A stretch of 64,000 nucleotides of DNA from Bacillota bacterium (GTDB lineage: Bacteria > Bacillota > Clostridia > Christensenellales > SZUA-584): NCBI GenBank assembly GCA_023390815.1, contig JAEWCC010000015.1, forward strand, positions 67,384 to 131,383, read 5' to 3'. Within the stretch, counting starts at the first letter, position 1. Each line of letters begins with the position of its first letter. The translations under genes were made by a program, and so were the position numbers. Below the pieces are notes generated by a model. The model was not told where the DNA came from. It did not search any database and was given only the letters and a program-made list of their open reading frames with translations. This document shows positions 1-7,635 of this stretch, piece after piece.

Positions 1-2
1 TC

Positions 3-1415
3 GAAGGCGAAACGGACTTCGCGTTCGACGAAGACGTCGCAAAGCGTTTTGACGCGTACGGCTGGCAGGTGCTCAATGTGGCGGATGGCAACGAAGATAT
101 CGACAGCATCGACAAGGCCATCGCCGCCGCCAAAGCGGAAACGGAGAAGCCTTCGATCATCATCATCAACACCGCTATCGGCTATGGCTGCCCCGCAGTA
201 CAGGGCAAAGCCTCGTGCCACGGCTCTCCGCTCGGCGACGAGAACATCGGCTGCTTAAAGCAGACGCTCGGCTGGGAATACGAAGGCAGCTTCCTCGTGC
301 CCGCCGAAGTGCAGGCCGAAGCCGCCAACCGCCAGAAGGCCTACGAAGCGGCTGAAGCCAAGTGGAACGACATGTTCGCTGAATACCGCGCGAAGTTCCC
401 CGAGATGGAGGAACTTTGGAATAAGTGCTTTGGAACACCCGATACCAAGGCGATCTTCGACGACGCGATGTACAAGTTCGAAAAGCCGCTGGCGACCCGC
501 CAGTCCTCTGGTGAAGTGTTGAACCGCCTCGCAGCCAAGCTGCCCTCCCTGTTCGGCGGCAGCGCGGACCTCGGCCCCTCCAACAACACCGTGATCAAAG
601 GCAAGCCGTACTATGCGCCGGATTGCCGCGAAGGCATCAACATCCACTACGGCATCCGTGAGTTCGCGATGGCGGCGATCGCCAACGGCCTTGCGCTGCA
701 CGGCGGCGTGATCCCGTATGTGGCGACGTTCTTCGTGTTCACCGACTACTTAAAGAACGCGGTACGGCTCTCCGCGCTGATGGGTCTGCCCGTAATCTAC
801 GTCATGACACACGACAGCATCGGCGTGGGCGAAGACGGCCCGACGCATCAGCCGATTGAGCAGCTTGCGTGCATGCGCGCCACGCCCAACACCTATATGT
901 GGCGTCCGGCGGATTCCAAGGAAACCGCTGCGGCGTACGAGTTCGCGCTCACCGCAGGCGGTCCGTCCGTGATCGCGCTCACAAGACAGACCCTGCCGCT
1001 CTACGCGGAAACCAGCCGCGAAGCGCTCAAGGGCGCGTACGTGCTCAAAGACTTCGGCCCGAACCCGCAGGTCATACTGATCGGCACGGGCAGCGAGGTG
1101 GAGCAGTGCATGGCCGCAGGTGCACAACTCGCGGTACAAGGCATCACCGCGCGCGTGGTCTCTATGCCCTGCATGGACCTGTTCGAGGAACAGAGCGAAG
1201 CCTACAAGCAGAGCGTTCTGCCGAGCAGCATTGATCGCCGCGTCGCCGTGGAAGCGGGCGCATCGTTCGGCTGGCACAAGTACACGCTTTGCAAGGGTGA
1301 AATCGTCGCGTTGGATCATTTCGGCGCTTCCGGCCCGGCCAAGCAGCTGTTTGAAGCCTACGGCTTCACCGCGGAGAACATCGCGGCCAAAGCCAAAGCG
1401 GTGCTCGCGAAATAG
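3..1415 (+). CDS. tkt: Transketolase, 3' part (5' end outside window)
   Basis: Transketolase moves two-carbon ketol units between sugar phosphates in the non-oxidative pentose phosphate pathway, using thiamine diphosphate, in the cytoplasm. The reading frame is open from the first bases of the window, so the N-terminal third, which holds much of the ThDP diphosphate site, is missing; about 470 residues of a usual 650-670 remain. Visible landmarks are the pyrimidine-domain stretch GGSADLGPSNNT, the segment GIREFAMAAIANGLALHGG, and the transketolase signature around HDSIGVGEDGPTHQPIEQL. The C-terminal domain is complete and ends at a TAG. A hairpin follows the stop. rpiB, another pentose phosphate gene, lies about 35 kb away in the same window. 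The family assignment is secure. Confidence 0.97.
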   Translation, partial: EGETDFAFDEDVAKRFDAYGWQVLNVADGNEDIDSIDKAIAAAKAETEKPSIIIINTAIGYGCPAVQGKASCHGSPLGDENIGCLKQTLGWEYEGSFLVPAEVQAEAANRQKAYEAAEAKWNDMFAEYRAKFPEMEELWNKCFGTPDTKAIFDDAMYKFEKPLATRQSSGEVLNRLAAKLPSLFGGSADLGPSNNTVIKGKPYYAPDCREGINIHYGIREFAMAAIANGLALHGGVIPYVATFFVFTDYLKNAVRLSALMGLPVIYVMTHDSIGVGEDGPTHQPIEQLACMRATPNTYMWRPADSKETAAAYEFALTAGGPSVIALTRQTLPLYAETSREALKGAYVLKDFGPNPQVILIGTGSEVEQCMAAGAQLAVQGITARVVSMPCMDLFEEQSEAYKQSVLPSSIDRRVAVEAGASFGWHKYTLCKGEIVALDHFGASGPAKQLFEAYGFTAENIAAKAKAVLAK

Positions 1416-1437
1416 CACGGAAACCAACAATATCGTA

Positions 1438-1470
1438 ATGTAGGGGCGGCCACTGGCCGCCCGTTCATTT
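1438..1470 (+). terminator. GC-rich hairpin after transketolase; member of a dispersed palindromic repeat
   Basis: The stem GGGCGGCC/GGCCGCCC has a 3-base loop and is followed by TTCATTTC. It sits 25 bases after the transketolase stop and can act as a terminator. The flanking TGTAGG and the final CCG recur in other palindromes of this window, so it is also a copy of a dispersed repeat. Confidence 0.6.
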
Positions 1471-1506
1471 CTAAGGATAACACCGTTCGGAGAGAGAGGC
1501 AGAAAA

Positions 1507-2514
1507 ATGTTACAGGCAGATCAGCCGGTACGCATCGGCATTGTGGGTACCAACTTTATCAGCGACTGGCTGGCGGAAGCCGCGAAGATGACGGATTGCT
1601 GCAAGCTGGCCGCAGTCTATTCGCGCAGCGACGAGCGCGGCGCAGTGTTTGCGCAAAAACACGGCCTGCCGCTGCATTTCAGCGATTTTAGCGCATTCCT
1701 CGACTGCGACGCATTGGACGCGGTATACCTCGCCAGCCCGAATTCGATGCACTATCCGCAAGCGATGGCCGCGCTCGAACACGGCAAGCATGTGCTCGTG
1801 GAAAAGCCCATGGCGCTTAATGCCGCTCAGGCTGAAGCCATAATCACTTTGGCGAAGAAAAAGGGACTCGTGCTGCTGGAGGCGATCCGCCCTGTATTCG
1901 ATCCCTTCCTGCAAGTCGTTCAAGAAAATCTGTCGCGTATCGGTCGTATCCGCCGCGCGACATTCGAGTTCTGCCAGTATTCCTCGCGCTACGAGCGCTT
2001 CAAGGCGGGCGAACACGTCAACGTATTCGACGCCTCGCTCGGCAACGCCGCGCTGATGGACCTCGGTGTGTACTGCCTGCATACCTGCGTTGCATTGTTC
2101 GGCATGCCCAATACCATCCATGCGGGTGCTTCATCCCTGAGCAACGGCACGGAGGTTGCCGGTACGTCCCTGCTGGACTATGGCACCATGCAGGCTGCTG
2201 TCCCCTACTCCAAGGTGACTCAGTCGGTATTCCCGAGCCTCATTCAAGGTGAGGAAGGCACGATCGTGTTTGATACGCTCAACCAGCCCTCGTATGTGGA
2301 ACTGCACCGTCTAGACAAAAGCGTGGAGAAGCTGCCGTTTGTGCCGGTTCAGCCCAACATGAACATGGCGTACGAGATCGAAGCGTTTTGCCGGTGCGTA
2401 CGGAAAGAAGAAAGCACGGATAAGTATGATGTGCAGTCCGTTAATGTACTGAGGATTATGGATGAGATACGCAGGCAAACGAGTATTGACTTTGGGTCGT
2501 GCGAGGAGTTATGA
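1507..2514 (+). CDS. Gfo/Idh/MocA family oxidoreductase
   Basis: This is an NAD(P)-dependent oxidoreductase of the Gfo/Idh/MocA family, 335 residues, the usual length. The N-terminal Rossmann fold begins with IGIVGTNFISDW (about residues 11-22), and the family motif EKP is at residues 99-101. The C-terminal half is the alpha/beta substrate domain. The substrate cannot be read from sequence; relatives act on sugars, inositols, dihydrodiols or biliverdin. The start ATG follows a GAGAGAGG ribosome site at good spacing. The gene stands alone, closed by a strong terminator shared with the convergent gene downstream. Confidence 0.92.
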   Translation: MLQADQPVRIGIVGTNFISDWLAEAAKMTDCCKLAAVYSRSDERGAVFAQKHGLPLHFSDFSAFLDCDALDAVYLASPNSMHYPQAMAALEHGKHVLVEKPMALNAAQAEAIITLAKKKGLVLLEAIRPVFDPFLQVVQENLSRIGRIRRATFEFCQYSSRYERFKAGEHVNVFDASLGNAALMDLGVYCLHTCVALFGMPNTIHAGASSLSNGTEVAGTSLLDYGTMQAAVPYSKVTQSVFPSLIQGEEGTIVFDTLNQPSYVELHRLDKSVEKLPFVPVQPNMNMAYEIEAFCRCVRKEESTDKYDVQSVNVLRIMDEIRRQTSIDFGSCEEL

Positions 2515-2522
2515 GCTTTAAA

Positions 2523-2558
2523 ACAAACAGGTACTGTTTCAAGCAGTACCTGTTTTAT
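2523..2558. terminator. Bidirectional terminator between convergent genes
   Basis: A perfect 12-bp stem AAACAGGTACTG/CAGTACCTGTTT with a 7-base loop is followed by a T-rich run on the plus strand and preceded by an A-rich run. It ends the oxidoreductase gene and the minus-strand PH-like gene. Confidence 0.85.
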
Positions 2559-2565
2559 ATTGTTG

Positions 2566-3450
2566 CTAATCTGGCATCCTGTGCATTCTTTGATTTTCCA
2601 GTCTTCTTTCAGAGACGATGTCGCATAGCAGTTCGTAGCCTGCGAATCCCCAACTTACTTTGATCTTTTTGTTACACCCTTTGATAATCAGACCGCTTCT
2701 TGTAACATTTTCTACCGATCGGACATCTTCCCAGCGAATCTGTTTTTTTAACCCGATCAGATTTTTATACACGATCTTCTCGTTGTCTGTATACGTTCTA
2801 GCTATGGCAAAAGAGAGAAACATAAACAGGCCAGGAACACCATACAAAAACATTATCACATGACTTTGAGTTGCCGGTGTTAATTGAAAGCCTATCGCTA
2901 CCATCAATAATATAATGCTGAAAAAACCATAAAGCCGCCTACGCCTGAATATCGTGATCTCACCCTTGGTCCGTACACCAAGACTCATCACCTTCGTAAG
3001 ATCTCTCCTGTTATAAGCATCAGGACAAGCTTGTATAACTAATTCCGCCAAGCGGTCATAGTCGCGATAAACGGGCTCCAGTTTAATCTTTTCGCGTTCG
3101 GTATAAATTATAATAATGTTCGTGGTTGCAGTATATATCACTGCCTTAACGTCTCTCCAGTTGATACGTTTACGGATACCCAACCCGTTCCGGTGTTCAA
3201 TCCCTTCTGTATCCACGTACAACCTTATTACTATAGAACTAACTATGATGGGTATACCCAGCAATGCGAAAAACAAAACCAAAAACAGATTGGTAAAAAG
3301 TTGAGAACTGTTATTAATGGTGACAATACCAACTCCAATAGAAGCCATTAAACCAATGAGCCCGATAACTAAAACAAACCGCTGAACGCGGAACACTTCC
3401 TGCCCTTTCAGCGGTATATACTCTCCTTCATGCTTTGCGTTTGAGGACAT
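2566..3450 (-). CDS. Membrane protein with two tandem PH-like domains
   Basis: Function unknown, 294 residues. It consists of two copies of one unit: a pair of transmembrane helices followed by a soluble domain of about 60 residues that looks like a bacterial PH (bPH2-like) domain. The copies align as GIEHRNGLGIRKRINWRDVK (about 86-105) and KIVYKNLIGLKKQIRWEDVR (about 225-244), each followed by a beta-rich stretch and a helix with a Y-x-x-L core. This suggests an internal duplication. It starts 12 bases after the pgsA stop, so it is probably co-transcribed with that phospholipid-synthesis gene. A role at the membrane surface is plausible but is only an inference from context. Confidence 0.7.
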   Translation of the reverse strand: MSSNAKHEGEYIPLKGQEVFRVQRFVLVIGLIGLMASIGVGIVTINNSSQLFTNLFLVLFFALLGIPIIVSSIVIRLYVDTEGIEHRNGLGIRKRINWRDVKAVIYTATTNIIIIYTEREKIKLEPVYRDYDRLAELVIQACPDAYNRRDLTKVMSLGVRTKGEITIFRRRRLYGFFSIILLMVAIGFQLTPATQSHVIMFLYGVPGLFMFLSFAIARTYTDNEKIVYKNLIGLKKQIRWEDVRSVENVTRSGLIIKGCNKKIKVSWGFAGYELLCDIVSERRLENQRMHRMPD

Positions 3451-3462
3451 CGCTGCTCCCCC

Positions 3463-4026
3463 TCAGCCCTGCTGCTCCTTCTTCCCCTTCAGCTTCAGAT
3501 ACATGTTGAAATATGCGTACTGGACCAGCGCCGCGACCATAAGCACCAGCGCGAAACCGATGAAATAGACGTTCCACGGCGCGACGTACTTGTAAAGGAA
3601 GTTGAACGCGATGGAGGTGTTAAGCGTGAACGCAGCGATCTTGCCGAACGTGTTGGCGGGGGCAACGAAACCACGCGCGTACAGGAATATACCGCCGCCG
3701 ATCATCAGGCCCTCTTTGACAAGCATCACGATGATAATAACGGGCGGAAGCACCGCGAAGCCGCGAACGCCCGGTACGGTGAACGCCATCACTGCGAATA
3801 TCGCCATCAGCTTGTCCGCGAGCGGGTCAAGCAATATCCCCGCATCGGTGACGAGCTTGTGTTTGCGCGCAAGGTAGCCGTCCAGCAGGTCCGTGCCGCA
3901 CGCGACTACATACACCGCCAGCGCGGGTATCATGAGATCGAAATAGATCAATATCGTCGAAACCGGTACGAGCGCCAGCCGCATTAGCGTCAGTATGTTG
4001 GGCGCGTTTAGTGGTATCCGTTTCAA
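3463..4026 (-). CDS. pgsA: CDP-diacylglycerol-glycerol-3-phosphate 3-phosphatidyltransferase
   Basis: PgsA makes phosphatidylglycerophosphate from CDP-diacylglycerol and glycerol-3-phosphate, the committed step to phosphatidylglycerol, in the cytoplasmic membrane. The CDP-alcohol phosphotransferase motif D-x2-DG-x2-AR-x(8-9)-G-x3-D-x3-D is intact (DLLDGYLAR, then GILLDPLAD). Several hydrophobic helices follow, and the length of about 187 is normal. I prefer the TTG start at 4026: it lies 5 bases after a strong GGAGGGGG site and gives the typical N-terminus MKRIPLNAPNILT. An ATG at 4041 would add five residues but has no ribosome site. The PH-like membrane gene follows directly. Confidence 0.93.
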   Translation of the reverse strand: MKRIPLNAPNILTLMRLALVPVSTILIYFDLMIPALAVYVVACGTDLLDGYLARKHKLVTDAGILLDPLADKLMAIFAVMAFTVPGVRGFAVLPPVIIIVMLVKEGLMIGGGIFLYARGFVAPANTFGKIAAFTLNTSIAFNFLYKYVAPWNVYFIGFALVLMVAALVQYAYFNMYLKLKGKKEQQG

Positions 4027-4078
4027 AGTGTCCCCCTCCATTCACGGGCCTGTCCGAAACCTTCGGTCATCAAAATAA

Positions 4079-4127
4079 AATAATAAGGCCGCCTTGCCGA
4101 TATCTATTATACCAGCAAAACGGCCTT
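4079..4127 (-). terminator. Terminator of the dehydrogenase operon, with the pgsA -10 box in its loop
   Basis: On the minus strand AAGGCCGTTTTGC (plus 4115-4127) pairs with GCAAGGCGGCCTT (plus 4085-4097), a 13-bp stem with two G-T pairs, followed by ATTATTTTATTTT. The 17-base loop holds TGG-TATAAT (plus 4106-4111), an extended -10 box placed to start the pgsA transcript. Confidence 0.65.
4106..4114 (-). promoter_or_regulatory. Extended -10 promoter for pgsA
   Basis: TGGTATAAT on the minus strand matches the extended -10 consensus. No good -35 is visible. The expected start near 4099 gives a leader of about 70 bases. Confidence 0.5.
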
Positions 4128-4141
4128 TTGCCTATCCTCAA

Positions 4142-5398
4142 TTAGCCGATCGGCGTCGCATTGGCCAGCAGGAATTTCTCCGCTTCGGCGTTCCAGAAGC
4201 CGCCGCTCCGTTTGGTAATCTCCGCGAGGCCCTTAAACAGCGGGCTGTCGATCTTATCAAAGTCGTCAATCGCGGTGAGCGGCATGGATACATGCGTATA
4301 GATGAGCTTCTTGCCGCCCGGTATCTCGTCGAGGTGGATCGTCGCGTCGATGACAGAATCGAGACCGCCCACATGGGTGATCATCGCGGTGGGGTTGATC
4401 TGCCCTTTGGCCATCATGTCAAGCGATTCGCGCATATCCTGGTTGTTGCCGCCCGAGGTGCCCACGATGTGCGTGAAGCTGTAGTGCACGTTGTAGAAGT
4501 TAAACATCGCCGAGAACTTCTGGTCGGTCGGGCCTGCAAAGAAGTTGAGGCAGCCGTCCTTAGCCAGCAACGAGTCGCCCTGTTCCACCACCGGGCGCAC
4601 CGGCGCCATGACGAGTACGTCGTCAAATCCCTTACCGCCCGTGAGCGCCTTCATCTCCTCCAGCTTTGCCGGGTCCTTCGTATTCACATAGTGCAGCGCT
4701 ACGCCCTGCTTTTTGGCTTCTTCCACGGTGTAGATGCGGGCCGCGCGCGCCAGCCGCGCCTCGTCGATATCCGTCACGACGAGCAGGCCCGGACGGCGGT
4801 CGCAGTGCAGCGCGTAGTCGATGGAGCCAAGGCCCATCGGGCCCACGCCCGCGAGGATGGCCATGTTGCCGCCTTCCTTGATGCCCATATCGTGCACGTA
4901 CTCGCCCTGGCGCGTATGATAGAACGCGTGGAACGTGCCCACGATGCAGCTCATCGGTTCCGCGAGCGAGCCATAGAAATAAGTATCCGAGTCGTATTTT
5001 AAGAGGCAGTCCATCATCATCGCCTCAGCGGGTATCACAACGTACGTCGCGTCCCCGCCGATGAAGCGGTACGAGTATCCGGGTGCATCCTGCGAGCCCT
5101 TGTAATTGAACGCGGGCTGTATCGAGAAATTGTCGCCCGGCTTGAACTGATCCTGCCACTTTTTGCCCACCTCAAGTATCTGTCCGCAGAACTCGTGACC
5201 GATGATCGTGGGATTGGTCGCCACATCGTTTGGCACGCGCTTGTGATCTGAGCCCTGCAGTGCCGCTTTATGCGTGGACATGCAAAGGCTGTCGGAGACG
5301 ACTTTGGCGAGTATCTCGTCATCCTTGATCGCCGGAAGCTCGAACTCCTCAAGGCGAAGGTCGTTTTTGCCATAGATTCTGACTGCTTTCGTTTTCAT
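4142..5398 (-). CDS. Zinc-type alcohol dehydrogenase, L-sorbose-1-phosphate reductase-like
   Basis: This is a medium-chain dehydrogenase/reductase of 418 residues, longer than the usual 340-380, resembling L-sorbose 1-phosphate reductase. That enzyme interconverts a ketose phosphate and a hexitol phosphate with NAD(P). Catalytic zinc ligands are plausible at Cys39 and His68-Glu69 (IIGHEFCGQ). The Rossmann motif is AGVGPMGLGS in mid-protein. I do not see the four-cysteine structural zinc loop of classical alcohol dehydrogenases. The gene starts 12 bases after the DeoR-family regulator, which fits a sugar-alcohol operon controlled by that regulator. The exact substrate is not determined. Confidence 0.85.
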   Translation of the reverse strand: MKTKAVRIYGKNDLRLEEFELPAIKDDEILAKVVSDSLCMSTHKAALQGSDHKRVPNDVATNPTIIGHEFCGQILEVGKKWQDQFKPGDNFSIQPAFNYKGSQDAPGYSYRFIGGDATYVVIPAEAMMMDCLLKYDSDTYFYGSLAEPMSCIVGTFHAFYHTRQGEYVHDMGIKEGGNMAILAGVGPMGLGSIDYALHCDRRPGLLVVTDIDEARLARAARIYTVEEAKKQGVALHYVNTKDPAKLEEMKALTGGKGFDDVLVMAPVRPVVEQGDSLLAKDGCLNFFAGPTDQKFSAMFNFYNVHYSFTHIVGTSGGNNQDMRESLDMMAKGQINPTAMITHVGGLDSVIDATIHLDEIPGGKKLIYTHVSMPLTAIDDFDKIDSPLFKGLAEITKRSGGFWNAEAEKFLLANATPIG

Positions 5399-5410
5399 TG
5401 CGTTCCTCCC

Positions 5411-6172
5411 CTATACCACCGTAACGGCGGTCTTATGCTTAATATTCTCCAAAACATCGCTGCCGATGTTATTGTCCGTAATCAATTCATCGATATCGCC
5501 CCAGTCCGCAAACTCGATGACAGCCTGCGTCTGCGCTTTGGACGAGTCTCCCAGCACGATCACGCGGTTACCCGCTTCAATCATGGCCGCTTTAGACTCC
5601 GCTTCGATAAAGTTTTCGACGCATGGGCCGCCGCGATCATGGAATCCGCTCGTTCCCAGTATCGCCAAATCCACGCGAATTTCCTTGAGGCTGCGCATCG
5701 TCCAGCTTCCTACAATGGAATTGCTGTTGTGGCGCACCTGCCCGCCCAGCACATAGGTTGTAATGCCGTATTCGTCCAGTACCTGCGCCGCTTTGAGGCC
5801 GTTGGTAAACACCGTAATATCCTTCTTGATCGTAAGCGCCTGCGCAAATACGAACAACGTCGAGCCACCGTCGAGTATCAGCGACATGCCGCTCTCGATT
5901 CGCGAAAGCGCCGCCTCTGCGATGCGTCGCTTTTCCTCCAGGTGTTTTACCGATTTCTCCGCAAAGCTCGGCTCGCATGCGCCGCCCAGCGCGAGCGCTC
6001 CGCCATACGCCTTAACGGCGAGTCCCTTTTCTTCGAGAAATATCAGGTCCTTTCGGATCGTTTCGGAGGAAACGCTGAACAGACGGGCAAGTTCCGCAAC
6101 GCGGATGCTGCCCTCGGCGGCAAGACGCTTCTCAATATAGCTTCGCCTTTCCTGCATCATTGGTGCGCCCAT
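5411..6172 (-). CDS. DeoR/GlpR family transcriptional regulator
   Basis: This is a sugar-phosphate-responsive repressor of about 253 residues. The N-terminal winged helix contains VAELARLFSVSSETIRKDL, the DeoR helix-turn-helix signature. The C-terminal sensor domain has the DeoRC-type sequence LILDGGSTLF and a late GDSSK. I chose the ATG at 6172 because an AGAAGGGA site lies 8 bases upstream; an upstream codon at 6211 would extend it by 13 residues but overlaps the operator. It is the first gene of an operon with the dehydrogenase. Its promoter is overlaid by two direct repeats, so autorepression released by a phosphorylated sugar is likely. Confidence 0.92.
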   Translation of the reverse strand: MGAPMMQERRSYIEKRLAAEGSIRVAELARLFSVSSETIRKDLIFLEEKGLAVKAYGGALALGGACEPSFAEKSVKHLEEKRRIAEAALSRIESGMSLILDGGSTLFVFAQALTIKKDITVFTNGLKAAQVLDEYGITTYVLGGQVRHNSNSIVGSWTMRSLKEIRVDLAILGTSGFHDRGGPCVENFIEAESKAAMIEAGNRVIVLGDSSKAQTQAVIEFADWGDIDELITDNNIGSDVLENIKHKTAVTVV

Positions 6173-6190
6173 ACAGCCGTTCCCTTCTGA

Positions 6191-6223
6191 ATCAATCGCA
6201 ATCCATTCCAATCAATTGCAATT
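6191..6223. promoter_or_regulatory. Probable DeoR operator: two 13-bp direct repeats, 20-bp period
   Basis: AATCAATCGCAAT (6191-6203) and AATCAATTGCAAT (6211-6223) differ at one base and lie exactly 20 bases apart, two helical turns. They cover the -10 edge and start site of the deoR-like gene, as expected for autorepression. Confidence 0.7.
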
Positions 6224-6249
6224 ATATACTTGCGCTTGCTTTGAGTCAA
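6222..6249 (-). promoter_or_regulatory. Promoter of the deoR-dehydrogenase operon
   Basis: On the minus strand TTGACT (plus 6244-6249), a 16-bp spacer, and TATAAT (plus 6222-6227). The expected start is near 6215, within the repeats. Confidence 0.75.
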
Positions 6250-6313
6250 GACGCGGCTGCCGCTAATTTTGCACCCTAAATCGGTAAAATATACAATATT
6301 TACGGTTGCAAGG

Positions 6314-6342
6314 TTGAAATAATGTATGATACTATTTACAAT
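6314..6342 (+). promoter_or_regulatory. Promoter of the GGDEF gene
   Basis: TTGAAA (6314-6319), a 17-bp spacer, and TACAAT (6337-6342). Expected start near 6349, giving a leader of about 30 bases. Confidence 0.65.
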
Positions 6343-6379
6343 ATAAAATATTTTTCCAGCCGGTCGTTTGGAGCTGCAC

Positions 6380-7537
6380 ATGTACGTTCAGTTCGACATC
6401 GACATATTGTCCCTTTTTTTGCTGGGAATCGTGCTGTTCAACAACGTAAGGAATAGCAGCGTCGGCATGTTCCGGCAGCGATTTTTCCGTTTGCTCATCT
6501 ACATTGATATGGGCATCATGATTACGGATATCCTGATTTTTGTGGTCGTCGGGCATCCGGGCGTGTTGGTTCACTCGCTGATGCACATTCTGCAATCGCT
6601 GTTCTTCACACTTTGCGCGCTGTTCTGTCTGGTATGGGCAATTTATTGCGCAATGCGCCCCGGCAACAAGCCTCGCCCTTACGAGTTGGTATTGCTCACC
6701 GTGCCATTTATCCTGCTCATTGTGGCGCTCGTGATCAATAGTTTCAGCTTTTCAAGCAGTTTCCTCTTTTCAATCACCGCGCAGAACGGTTACGTGCGCG
6801 GCAACTACTTTCATATCATTTCGGCAGCCACCTACCTGTATATGGTATATTCCGTCCTGCAGATCTGGACGAGCAAAAGCAAGCTTTCGCCGCAGGAGTT
6901 CTATACATACCTCCTCATACCGCTGTTCCCCATGGTGGTGGGCATCATACAGCTTATATTCAGTATTGAAGTGCTGATGGTATGGCCTGCCACCGCGCTT
7001 TCAATGGTGGTGATGCAGATGCTCACGCTAACCGAAAAGATCAATCTGGATCATCTGACCGGCCTATACAACCGCAAATATCTTGACGAGTATATCGAAA
7101 ACGTGCTGCAGATGAACCGGTCGGCCGGGCCCGTTCGGAATGGCAAAAAGTTTGCGGCAATCATGCTCGATCTCGACGGTTTTAAAAAGATCAACGATAC
7201 ATATGGTCATGTAGAGGGCGACCGCGCGATCGTGATCGCGGCAGATCTGCTGCGAAAGAGCATCCGCAAAGGCGACATTGTTTCACGCTACGGCGGCGAC
7301 GAATTTTTGATTGTTCTCGAGCAATGCAGCGATTCCACGCCGCTGCGCGTCATCCGACGTATCCGCGAGAACGTGCAGAAGTATAACAGCGAGAATCATC
7401 TGCCTTACCATATCGAGTTTTCCGTGGGTTACAAGGTATACGCTACGCTTCACGGTCTGACAACCCGCCAGATCTTCGCGGGCATCGACGAACTTATGTA
7501 CCAGAATAAACAGAGCAAAGTCGGCGTGCATGCATAG
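6380..7537 (+). CDS. Membrane diguanylate cyclase: 7 TM helices plus GGDEF domain
   Basis: It is predicted to make cyclic di-GMP from two GTP at the inner face of the membrane. The first 215 residues contain about seven hydrophobic helices, forming a probable sensor of unknown ligand. The GGDEF domain follows, with HLTGLYNRKYLDE at its start, the intact active-site loop RYGGDEFLIVLE, and an allosteric inhibitory I-site RKGD five residues before it. Both features suggest an active, feedback-inhibited cyclase. The ATG at 6380 has GGAG six bases upstream and is preferred to an in-frame TTG at 6368. The gene is monocistronic, with its own promoter and a hairpin overlapping its stop. Confidence 0.92.
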   Translation: MYVQFDIDILSLFLLGIVLFNNVRNSSVGMFRQRFFRLLIYIDMGIMITDILIFVVVGHPGVLVHSLMHILQSLFFTLCALFCLVWAIYCAMRPGNKPRPYELVLLTVPFILLIVALVINSFSFSSSFLFSITAQNGYVRGNYFHIISAATYLYMVYSVLQIWTSKSKLSPQEFYTYLLIPLFPMVVGIIQLIFSIEVLMVWPATALSMVVMQMLTLTEKINLDHLTGLYNRKYLDEYIENVLQMNRSAGPVRNGKKFAAIMLDLDGFKKINDTYGHVEGDRAIVIAADLLRKSIRKGDIVSRYGGDEFLIVLEQCSDSTPLRVIRRIRENVQKYNSENHLPYHIEFSVGYKVYATLHGLTTRQIFAGIDELMYQNKQSKVGVHA

Positions 7538-7551
7538 AAATGCACTTTTCA
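7526..7551 (+). terminator. Hairpin terminator overlapping the GGDEF stop
   Basis: GTGCAT (7526-7531) pairs with ATGCAC (7540-7545), followed by TTTTC and soon a run of seven T. Confidence 0.5.
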
Positions 7552-7573
7552 AATTCTTTTTTTGCTATATAAT
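7546..7573 (+). promoter_or_regulatory. Possible promoter of fhs
   Basis: A perfect TATAAT (7568-7573) is preceded at 16 bp by a weak TTTTCA. Expected start near 7580, about 56 bases before fhs. Confidence 0.5.
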
Positions 7574-7635
7574 ATACGTATTGCCGCAGCATACAGGCTG
7601 CTGCATATCTATCCATTCGACGAAGGTGGTTATTT

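Noticed and set aside
4094..5002. Plus-strand open frame of 302 codons opposite the dehydrogenase
   Set aside because: Arg/His/Val-rich shadow of a clear dehydrogenase gene, without a recognisable fold.
7574..7635. Possible THF riboswitch before fhs
   Set aside because: Only about 60 bases of leader with one small hairpin; the THF riboswitch pattern is not present.
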